Source: Desulfobacteraceae bacterium (GTDB lineage: Bacteria; Desulfobacterota; DSM-4660; Desulfatiglandales; Desulfatiglandaceae). From it: 5,589 bases of DNA. The stretch lies in assembly GCA_030589225.1 (NCBI GenBank), contig JAUUWD010000126.1, forward strand, positions 1 to 5,589. Direction: 5' to 3'. Under the pieces are notes generated by a model. That model did no database searches and was not told the DNA's origin. It saw nothing but the letters and a program-made list of their open reading frames with translations. This document shows positions 1 through 5,589 of this stretch, piece by piece; positions within the stretch are counted from its first letter, which is position 1, and each line of letters starts with the position of its first letter. The position numbers and the translations under genes are program-made.

Positions 1-2
1 AG

Positions 3-83
3 CGATTTGTCGATAAGGGGATTTATGAAGAAAATTGGGGGAGTATGCCTCCAAAAGGTATTATGGATATGGAATTGGAGTAG
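3..83 (+). CDS. 3' end of an unidentified gene (partial)
   Basis: This frame is open from the left edge and ends at a TAG at 81-83, giving 26 residues that finish with MPPKGIMDMELE. The residue mix (acidic and glycine/proline rich, with Trp and Tyr) looks like a real protein tail. A second frame is also open here (1-90, ending TGA), but its translation, rich in Trp and Ser near the end, looks less natural. I do not recognise the family. It lies on the same strand as the amidotransferase gene and ends 177 bases before it, so it could be an upstream operon member, although the repeat-filled gap argues against tight coupling. No function can be assigned from so short a piece. Confidence 0.4.
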   Translation, partial: RFVDKGIYEENWGSMPPKGIMDMELE

Positions 84-100
84 TAATTGATTTCGGATCT

Positions 101-131
101 GGTGGGTTTCGTTCCACTCAACCGACCCTAC
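101..131 (-). repeat. Hairpin repeat copy A, inverted and diverged
   Basis: Read on the minus strand, this 31-base element starts GTAGGGTCGGTTGAGTGG and ends GAAACCCACC, matching the two direct copies at 149-183 and 208-238. Its outer stem, 101-108 against 120-127, pairs over eight positions with one G-G mismatch at 104/124, so it is the most decayed copy. With copy B it forms a head-to-head inverted pair separated by 17 bases, an arrangement like the paired REP units of BIMEs. The repeat is seen directly. Its membership in a genome-wide family is inferred. Confidence 0.75.
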
Positions 132-148
132 TCAATGTCGGATGAATC

Positions 149-183
149 GTAGGATGGGTTGAGTCCGTGGGACGAAACCCATC
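149..183 (+). repeat. Hairpin repeat copy B, direct
   Basis: This 35-base copy begins GTAGGATGGGTTGAGT. It has a perfect 8-bp outer stem (GATGGGTT at 153-160 with AACCCATC at 176-183) and an inner stem GTCC (163-166) with GGAC (170-173) around a 3-base loop. It is 4 bases longer than copy C because the middle differs, and the change still allows the inner pairing. Just after the stem the 9-mer CGAAACCCA occurs twice (173-181 and 183-191) with a 10-base period, probably a small local duplication. Such short palindromes outside genes resemble REP-like elements mobilised by RAYT (IS200-like) transposases. No such transposase gene is present in this window. Confidence 0.8.
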
Positions 184-207
184 GAAACCCAGTATTAAAT
201 ACATAAT

Positions 208-238
208 GTAGGATGGGTTGAGTGGAGTGAAACCCATC
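208..238 (+). repeat. Hairpin repeat copy C, just upstream of the amidotransferase gene
   Basis: This 31-base copy reads GTAGGATGGGTTGAGTGG and ends GTGAAACCCATC. The 8-bp outer stem is perfect (212-219 with 231-238) and encloses an 11-base loop. Its last base is 22 bases before the ATG at 261. If transcription starts upstream of it, the mRNA would carry this hairpin immediately before the ribosome-binding region. Copies B and C share their first 16 bases exactly, so they are recent or maintained relatives. The hyphenated palindrome GTATT-A-AATAC lies between them at 192-202. Confidence 0.8.
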
Positions 239-260
239 AAAATAGATACACGATTAAATC

Positions 261-2855
261 ATGCAACAAGACCAAACCATAACAAATATTGTCCGATCCA
301 GAAAATCCCTGGTAAAGGATATCCCCTGCACACGATATTCAGAAACAGAGGCAGAGGGCGGATGCGGGGTCACGGGATTTGCATGCAGTATCCCGGTACG
401 AGTAAAGCATATTTTTGAGCCCTCCAGACAGATGCACAACAGGGGCAATGGCCGGGGTGGGGGTATTGCGGCCATGGGTTTTGATCACAATATGCTGGGG
501 GTATCAAAGGAAATTCTTGAACAAGACTACATTTTGCAGATTGCCATACTTGAGGACGGGGTTATGGATGACCTTGAACAGCGGTTTATAGAGCCGTGGT
601 TCAAGGTGGATTTTACTGAGAGTATCCCGCATGTAACTGATTACCGATATGTCGCGGGTCTGGAAGTTCGTCCCCCGGATGTCTGGCGGTATTTTGTCAG
701 GGTAAAGCCACAGGTCCTAAAGGCGTTTATCGCGGAAAAGGGTCTGGAAGGGCTCAGCCAAAGAGAGGCTGAGGATGAGTTTGTCTACCAGAACAGCTTT
801 AATATCAATAAGACATATTACGACGCCATGGGCAGACAGCAGGCATTTGTCCTGTCCCACGGCCGTAACTTTTTTATCCTGAAGATAGTTGGATATGCGG
901 AACAGGTCGTTCAGTATTACAAACTGGATGACTTTAAGGCCCATATCTGGGTTGCCCACCAGCGATACCCCACAAAGGGGAGGGTCTGGCACCCGGCCGG
1001 TGCTCATCCCTTTATCGGTCTTAACGAGGCCCTTGTCCATAACGGAGATTTTGCCAATTATCACTCTGTGGCAGAGTATCTGGTCCAGCGAAACATCCAT
1101 TCACTTTTTCTGACTGACACGGAGGTCTCTGTCCTCTTGTTTGACCTCTATAGCCGGACCTACGGCTATCCTTTAGAATATGTGATTGAGGCACTGGCCC
1201 CGACTATGGAGAGGGACTTCGATAAGTTGCCGCCCGAAAAGCAGAGGGTCTACCGGGCAATACAGGCCACACATATTCACGGCTCTCCGGACGGTCCCTG
1301 GTTCTTTATCATCGCGCGAAATGATACAAAAAATGACCAGCTTCAGCTCATCGGAATCACTGATACAGCCATGCTCAGACCCCAGGTCTTTGCCCTGCAC
1401 GACGGTCAGGTCCAGGTGGGACTGATATGCTCTGAAAAGCAGGCCATTGATGCCACCTTGAAAAGCCTGTCAGAAGAAGATCCTCGAGTAGGAACAGTGG
1501 CCGACCGGTATTGGAATGCACGAGGTGGCAGTTATACGGACGGAGGGGCGTTTGTCTTTAATCTAAATAAAACAGATCAGGGATCACTTGAGCGAAGATT
1601 GACCTGTGTTGATAAGTTCGGCCGGGAGATAGGTGTCCCTGAAGGCCAGGTTCCCTATCTGCCTGGCCGGGTTTACTACATGATGGAAGATGAAGACAGG
1701 GAACGCTTTGATATATCCGGCTTTTTTGAATTGCAGCGTCCTGACCTTTTGTATGAGTACGTAAAGGATGGAATGAAACTCTGGGACTATGCAGATTTGA
1801 TGGACTGTCTCAGGGAAATCAGGGCATGGGCACTTAAAGGAGATGCGCATTTTGAGGTCGCCCTGAAGGCATTGACTCAATTGATCGATCGCCGCTACCC
1901 GACTTATGACAAGAGGAGACGATCCGTCTTGCAGATGGTAAACCAGACTCTGGAGACTGTTTTTCGCGGTTTCCCGTCCCTTGAAAGGGAAGATGAGAAG
2001 GGTGCATACCGGTTGATTGACTGGGAAAACAGGCAGTTTTTCAGAGGGCCTTCTTACCATGAAAAGGTGTTAATCATTGATGCCTCTCTCTTTCCCCCTG
2101 AAGGCAACAGTTGTGACAGTCGCTTGATGGCCGAGGCCTTTTACAGGGGCTGGCGGCGATTTATCGTGTTTGGGCTCAAGGGACAGCGATTCCATGGATG
2201 CGGATTTGGACCGGATACAGGTGGAATTCGTATTGATATTTACGGTAGTTCCGGTGACTATATAGGTTCCGGTATTGATGGGCTCAGCATGTATGTGCAC
2301 GGTAACGGGCAGGATCAATTGGGCCAGATCATGAAATCCGGTAAGATGGTCATCTACGGCGATGCAGGTCAGACATTTATGTACGGCGCCAAAGGAGGAG
2401 AAGTGTATGTTATGGGCAATGCCGCGGGCCGTCCACTTATAAACGCAGTGGGCAGACCGCATGTAGTCATAAATGGGACCTGTCTCGACTACCTGGGTGA
2501 ATCCTTTATGGCGGGTGATCCTTTAAATGGAGGGGGCTTTGTGGTCCTGAATGGCGTTGAGTTCGACAGCGAGGGACGTGCAATCCCACAGCCCAGTCCC
2601 TATCCGGGCTCCAATCTCTTTTCCCTGGCATCAGGGGGGGCCATATATATACGGGATCCTTTCAAGTCAGTAGATGAGCAGCAACTGAATGGTGGAGAAA
2701 TCGTAGCACTCGAAGAGAAAGATTGGGATCTGATTCTTCCGGTGCTCAAGGAAAATGAAAGATTGTTTGGAATCTCTGTTGAGGAAGATCTTTTAGCGGT
2801 CGAGGGCGAACAAAGGAACTCTTTGGAGGTTTATCGCAAGGTTAGGCCGAAATAG
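261..2855 (+). CDS. Glutamate synthase-type amidotransferase/GXGXG fusion subunit (GltB-like, lacks the synthase barrel)
   Basis: The 864-residue protein likely hydrolyses glutamine and supplies ammonia for cytoplasmic glutamate synthesis. Residues 35 to about 435 form a class II glutamine amidotransferase domain. Cys35 (EGGCGVTGF) is the expected nucleophile after removal of a 34-residue propeptide. Other visible motifs are NRGNGRGGGI (R61), HQRYPTKG (R235), HNGDFANY (N261, G262) and TDTE (D286). The HQR motif and the wide spacing resemble GltB rather than GlmS or PurF. Residues about 436-600 are an unrecognised, partly helical linker. Residues about 604-800 form a GXGXG beta-helix rich in glycine turns. 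The FMN-binding, 3Fe-4S synthase barrel of full GltB (about 1,500 residues) is absent, so a separate partner must make glutamate. The ATG at 261 is the only usable start, because a stop lies at 255-257 and no ATG, GTG or TTG lies before Cys35. No Shine-Dalgarno sequence is evident. Domain calls are firm. The exact physiological reaction is inferred. Confidence 0.9.
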   Translation: MQQDQTITNIVRSRKSLVKDIPCTRYSETEAEGGCGVTGFACSIPVRVKHIFEPSRQMHNRGNGRGGGIAAMGFDHNMLGVSKEILEQDYILQIAILEDGVMDDLEQRFIEPWFKVDFTESIPHVTDYRYVAGLEVRPPDVWRYFVRVKPQVLKAFIAEKGLEGLSQREAEDEFVYQNSFNINKTYYDAMGRQQAFVLSHGRNFFILKIVGYAEQVVQYYKLDDFKAHIWVAHQRYPTKGRVWHPAGAHPFIGLNEALVHNGDFANYHSVAEYLVQRNIHSLFLTDTEVSVLLFDLYSRTYGYPLEYVIEALAPTMERDFDKLPPEKQRVYRAIQATHIHGSPDGPWFFIIARNDTKNDQLQLIGITDTAMLRPQVFALHDGQVQVGLICSEKQAIDATLKSLSEEDPRVGTVADRYWNARGGSYTDGGAFVFNLNKTDQGSLERRLTCVDKFGREIGVPEGQVPYLPGRVYYMMEDEDRERFDISGFFELQRPDLLYEYVKDGMKLWDYADLMDCLREIRAWALKGDAHFEVALKALTQLIDRRYPTYDKRRRSVLQMVNQTLETVFRGFPSLEREDEKGAYRLIDWENRQFFRGPSYHEKVLIIDASLFPPEGNSCDSRLMAEAFYRGWRRFIVFGLKGQRFHGCGFGPDTGGIRIDIYGSSGDYIGSGIDGLSMYVHGNGQDQLGQIMKSGKMVIYGDAGQTFMYGAKGGEVYVMGNAAGRPLINAVGRPHVVINGTCLDYLGESFMAGDPLNGGGFVVLNGVEFDSEGRAIPQPSPYPGSNLFSLASGGAIYIRDPFKSVDEQQLNGGEIVALEEKDWDLILPVLKENERLFGISVEEDLLAVEGEQRNSLEVYRKVRPK

Positions 2856-2860
2856 AGAAG

Positions 2861-2897
2861 TGCCTAAAATGCCTAAAGTGAACTAAAGTGACTAAAG
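2861..2897 (+). repeat. Degenerate 9-10 bp tandem repeat between convergent genes
   Basis: Four adjacent units can be read: TGCCTAAAA (2861-2869), TGCCTAAAG (2870-2878), TGAACTAAAG (2879-2888) and TGACTAAAG (2889-2897). They start 5 bases after the amidotransferase stop codon, within the 102-base spacer (2856-2957). The rest of the spacer is AT-rich and has only a weak pairing, GGAAA (2902-2906) with TTTCC (2924-2928), and no GC-rich stem followed by a T tract on either strand. No intrinsic terminator can be supported for either gene. The role of the tandem array is unknown. It may be a simple slippage product. Confidence 0.65.
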
Positions 2898-2957
2898 TTA
2901 AGGAAATTTGCAATTTTATATAGTTTCCAGTTTCAAGTATCGGTCGAATTAAAGCCT

Positions 2958-5564
2958 CTATTTCAGCACGGACAGTATGCCCTGTCTTATGCCCTCGAGT
3001 TCGTCTTCCCTCTGTATTTTCTGTCCGGAGGAATCTCTGACATAAAAGACGCCGGTCATTTTTTCCTTGTCACTGCTGAATTTGGCGAATCTTATATCCA
3101 AACCCATAGAAAACATCTGTTCTGTCAGTTCATAGAGCAATCCAACTTTTACTCCTGTGTTCACTTCAATAAAGGTAAAAAAATCAGAAATGTCATTGTT
3201 GATTTTAACCTTCTTGGGAATCGGCGTTTGATATTCCCCGGAATACAGCATCATTTTACCTTTTTTGTTAAGGAGCAGCTTCCCTAATTGAAGCCGGTCT
3301 TCCATGGCTAAACCCAGCTCTCTCTGGATTTTGTCCCACGTTTCATCTTCACGGTACGGGTCAGGGGGGTTTGTTACTTCGTAGACATCAAAGGCAAGGC
3401 CGTTTTTCAGGGTAAAAATGTTGGCGGACAGGACCTTTATGTTATTAAGAGTAAAGACCCCCACCATCTTACTGAACAGGCCCGGTTTATCGTATACGCA
3501 TTGAATCACCCTGGTGACGGGAACGGTTGTGAGCCTTTGCAATTTCCACAAATGTTTTTCTTGCCCCATGGTCAGGGCAAGCCTAAAGTGCTCGGCCATG
3601 TCTTTTAGGGTGGTATTTAGGAAATATCGGGATGACAACTGTTCAATAAGGTTAATGATCTCGTTTTTCGGAAAATGAGCTTGCAGACTATCAATGAGCA
3701 ATCTCTTGTTGTCCTCGATCTTCTTAGTCGCATCCGGGGAGGCCAGAACACCTGTAACCAGGATGTGCTTTACTTTGACAAACAACTCACTGAGGAGCAT
3801 TATTCTCCAGTCGCTGCGGGCAATAGGTCCGGTTGCAAAACTGTCGGCCACTGTCAACAGGAAAAGCATCTGCAAAAGATCTTTATCCTGGATGATCTGG
3901 GCCACCTGAACAGAGGTTTTTTCATCGCTCAGGTCTCTGCGCTGGGAAATATGGGCGAGCAACAGGTGTTCTCTTACAAGGAAAGGGATTACCTCAAGGG
4001 CCTTTCCCTCGATACCTAATCTTTTCAAAATCCCAGGGATGAGATTAGCGCCTTTCCTGCAATGATCTTCACCATATCCCTTCCCAATATCGTGGAGAAG
4101 TGCGGCTAAAAAAAGCCAATGGGTATTTTCCAGTTCTCCAAAAGCCTCTTTGAGCAGAGGCCAGCGTTCATCATATGCCCCCCTGGCAATATCATTCACA
4201 GTCTCAAGGGTCTTCAAAGAGTGTAGATCCATGGTCTCCACATGATAATAGCCTGACTGTGCCAAGTTCCTGATCCTCTTGAATTCGGGAATAAAAAGGG
4301 TGATCATTCCGATTTCAAGGGCAAACCTGATAATTTTTGGGTTTTTCGGGTTAAAGACAATCTCTAGAAATAACTCTTTCGCCCCAGGGGTTCCAAGGAG
4401 ATTCTTGCCTTCTGTGGCGATCTTTTTCCTTGCTTCCCAGATAAAACCCGAGCCTAAGAAAAGCCCCCTCTGGTTGGCCTCGCATAGGGCCTTAAGAATT
4501 ATCAGGGGCTCTTTTTCCGAAAGCCTTCCCCCTTTTAAGACAATATTCCCCTTCGTCACCTTGAACTCCTGGGGCAAGCCATCCTCGGTTGGCTCTGAAC
4601 TCACCGGTAAAGGCGCAATGATATCCAGGGCCTTTGCCAGAAACTCTTCATGCCCATAGCGAATCCGGTTTAGATGAAGGTAGAGTTCCCGCATGAATTT
4701 ATCAGTCCCTGTAATATATGGGCCGTCAACGTAGCCAAGACTGCGGGACAGTTTATTTTGAAGGGAGAGCAGAAGCTTGTCTTCTTTTCTGCCTGCCAGG
4801 AGGTGAAGGTGATTTCGTACCTTTAGAAGATAATTGCCCGAACGGTTCAGGTTATCAAATCCAAAATGGGAAAAGACCGCGAACTGTGTGATCTGATTGA
4901 GGAGTTTACATCCGAAATAGATCCTGGCCATCCAGGCCATGAAATTGAGATCCCTGAGACCGCCCAGCCCCTCTTTTATATCGGGTTCTACAAAATATTC
5001 TTCGCTGCTATATTTTTCCTTTCTCTTTTCCTGGAAAACCAGAAACTGGTTGAGAATGGATTTTTTTTCACGTTCGATCTTTGACCAGAAGGCCGCCTGG
5101 AAAAGCCTAAAAAAGGGTCGAGAACCCAGGAGAAAGTGACCGTCCATTACAGACGTTAGAACCTTGAAATCATTCATGGCCAGCCGGACACATTCATGGG
5201 TCGTTAAGATTGAATGCCCTACATCCAGCTTGGCATCCCAAAGAGCATATAACGTCCGGCTGATAATTTCATTCATCTGAGGGGAAAGCCTGCCCTGGTG
5301 GATCACCATCAGGTCCACATCAGATCCAAAGCAGAGCTCACGCCTGCCATAACCGCCCAAGGCCACAACCGCGAGTGTATTTTCCCTGGCCTCCCTGATC
5401 TTGTGCGTGAATCCAGCCGTAAAGAACAGTGATCCAATAAACTGGTTCATAAGACCAGTATATCTTCGAGTTGTGCGAAACCCTGAACTCTGTTTTGAAT
5501 GTTCAAGAATCAGGACTTCCCTGGCTTCAAGAAAATTCTTAATAAGTTGACGTAACTTATCCAA
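2958..5564 (-). CDS. glnD: Bifunctional PII uridylyltransferase/uridylyl-removing enzyme GlnD
   Basis: GlnD senses glutamine. When glutamine is low it uridylylates PII (GlnB/GlnK), and when glutamine is high it removes UMP, which sets glutamine synthetase activity and nitrogen gene expression. The 868 residues show the family's domain order. The nucleotidyltransferase domain has GGYGRREL (70-77) and the metal-binding pair D82/D84 in SDVDL, followed by the conserved EPDIKEGLGGLRDL (193-206). The HD phosphohydrolase domain has H441, D446 and H448, then LLHDIGKG (H491, D492), DH at 500-501, RRDLSD (542-547) and TVADSFATGP (571-580). ACT domains lie at about 684-740 and 795-865. Length is close to E. 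coli GlnD (890), and all key residues are present, so both activities are expected. The start given is a TTG (5562-5564) without a clear Shine-Dalgarno sequence. The frame remains open to the window edge, so the true start may lie further right. The next in-frame ATG (Met39) comes too late. The gene converges on the amidotransferase gene. Confidence 0.96.
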   Translation of the reverse strand: MDKLRQLIKNFLEAREVLILEHSKQSSGFRTTRRYTGLMNQFIGSLFFTAGFTHKIREARENTLAVVALGGYGRRELCFGSDVDLMVIHQGRLSPQMNEIISRTLYALWDAKLDVGHSILTTHECVRLAMNDFKVLTSVMDGHFLLGSRPFFRLFQAAFWSKIEREKKSILNQFLVFQEKRKEKYSSEEYFVEPDIKEGLGGLRDLNFMAWMARIYFGCKLLNQITQFAVFSHFGFDNLNRSGNYLLKVRNHLHLLAGRKEDKLLLSLQNKLSRSLGYVDGPYITGTDKFMRELYLHLNRIRYGHEEFLAKALDIIAPLPVSSEPTEDGLPQEFKVTKGNIVLKGGRLSEKEPLIILKALCEANQRGLFLGSGFIWEARKKIATEGKNLLGTPGAKELFLEIVFNPKNPKIIRFALEIGMITLFIPEFKRIRNLAQSGYYHVETMDLHSLKTLETVNDIARGAYDERWPLLKEAFGELENTHWLFLAALLHDIGKGYGEDHCRKGANLIPGILKRLGIEGKALEVIPFLVREHLLLAHISQRRDLSDEKTSVQVAQIIQDKDLLQMLFLLTVADSFATGPIARSDWRIMLLSELFVKVKHILVTGVLASPDATKKIEDNKRLLIDSLQAHFPKNEIINLIEQLSSRYFLNTTLKDMAEHFRLALTMGQEKHLWKLQRLTTVPVTRVIQCVYDKPGLFSKMVGVFTLNNIKVLSANIFTLKNGLAFDVYEVTNPPDPYREDETWDKIQRELGLAMEDRLQLGKLLLNKKGKMMLYSGEYQTPIPKKVKINNDISDFFTFIEVNTGVKVGLLYELTEQMFSMGLDIRFAKFSSDKEKMTGVFYVRDSSGQKIQREDELEGIRQGILSVLK

Positions 5565-5572
5565 ATATCTAA

Positions 5573-5588
5573 AGGACGTCTTCGTCCT
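5573..5588. other. Short stem-loop at the 5' end of glnD
   Basis: AGGACG (5573-5578) pairs perfectly with CGTCCT (5583-5588) around the 4-base loop TCTT. On the glnD strand this hairpin ends 8 bases before the TTG start. It could be a leader hairpin, the end of a repeat, or a terminator stem of an upstream gene (only a TTT follows it on the minus strand). If glnD starts beyond the window it is simply coding sequence. The window ends one base later, so these cannot be told apart. Confidence 0.35.
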
Positions 5589-5589
5589 C

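Noticed and set aside
192..207. Possible -10 element (CATAAT at 202-207) for the amidotransferase gene
   Set aside because: No -35 box lies at the proper spacing, and no sigma-54 GG/GC pattern was seen upstream, so a promoter cannot be supported.
101..238. The three hairpin repeats as a CRISPR array
   Set aside because: Copies differ in orientation and length, spacers are unequal (17 and 24 bases), and no cas gene is present.
218..418. 66-codon plus-strand frame starting inside repeat copy C
   Set aside because: It overlaps the amidotransferase start in another frame, begins within a repeat and shows no domain. The overlapping frame carries the catalytic cysteine.
1584..2060. 158-codon open frame on the minus strand inside the amidotransferase gene
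   Set aside because: It lies wholly antisense to a strongly conserved coding sequence, and its translation shows no recognisable domain. It is a shadow frame.
2634..2640. Run of seven G in the amidotransferase gene as a phase-variable tract
   Set aside because: It encodes the Gly-Gly of the GXGXG domain in frame, and seven is short for contingency tracts. There is no other sign of phase variation.
2902..2928. GGAAA/TTTCC pairing as a terminator between the convergent genes
   Set aside because: The stem is only 5 bp, AT-rich, with a 17-base loop and no following T tract.
3675..4019. 114-codon plus-strand frame inside glnD
   Set aside because: It is antisense to the GlnD HD-domain region, which is clearly coding, and its product has no recognisable features.
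5061..5068. Run of eight T (A8 on the coding strand) inside glnD as a programmed slippage site
   Set aside because: The frame reads through it as ordinary Glu-Lys-Lys-Ser codons within an intact conserved protein, and no alternative downstream frame of interest is seen.

Overview
The window holds two complete or nearly complete genes of nitrogen assimilation, facing each other, plus the tail of a third reading frame at the left edge. The domain types, moderate GC content and hairpin repeats fit an environmental Gram-negative bacterium. My guess is a Desulfobacterota (deltaproteobacterial) lineage. That is an impression from protein style, since no rRNA or marker gene is present.

Layout. Bases 1-83 carry the last 26 codons of an unidentified gene. 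Bases 84-260 are non-coding and contain three copies of a short hairpin repeat (101-131 inverted, 149-183 and 208-238 direct). The last copy ends 22 bases before the next start codon. Bases 261-2855 (+) encode an 864-residue protein that joins a glutamate-synthase-type class II glutamine amidotransferase domain to a C-terminal GXGXG beta-helix domain. It lacks the FMN/iron-sulfur synthase barrel that separates these two domains in classical GltB. Bases 2856-2957 form the spacer between the convergent genes, with a small degenerate tandem repeat and no convincing terminator. Bases 2958-5564 (-) encode GlnD, the bifunctional uridylyltransferase/uridylyl-removing sensor, with both catalytic motifs and two C-terminal ACT domains. 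Its start is uncertain: the only nearby start is a TTG, and the frame stays open to the right edge.

How the genes work together. GlnD senses glutamine and controls PII (and through it glutamine synthetase) by adding or removing UMP. The amidotransferase-GXGXG protein would release ammonia from glutamine and pass it to a separate synthase subunit to make glutamate from 2-oxoglutarate. The two therefore sit on the sensing and consuming sides of the glutamine pool. Because they are convergent, they cannot share an operon promoter. The partner synthase subunit is not visible here and must lie upstream of the window or elsewhere.

The most interesting points are the domain-skipping glutamate synthase architecture, the hairpin repeat placed just before its start codon, and the unresolved 5' end of glnD. 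I found no clear evidence of a wholly new system.
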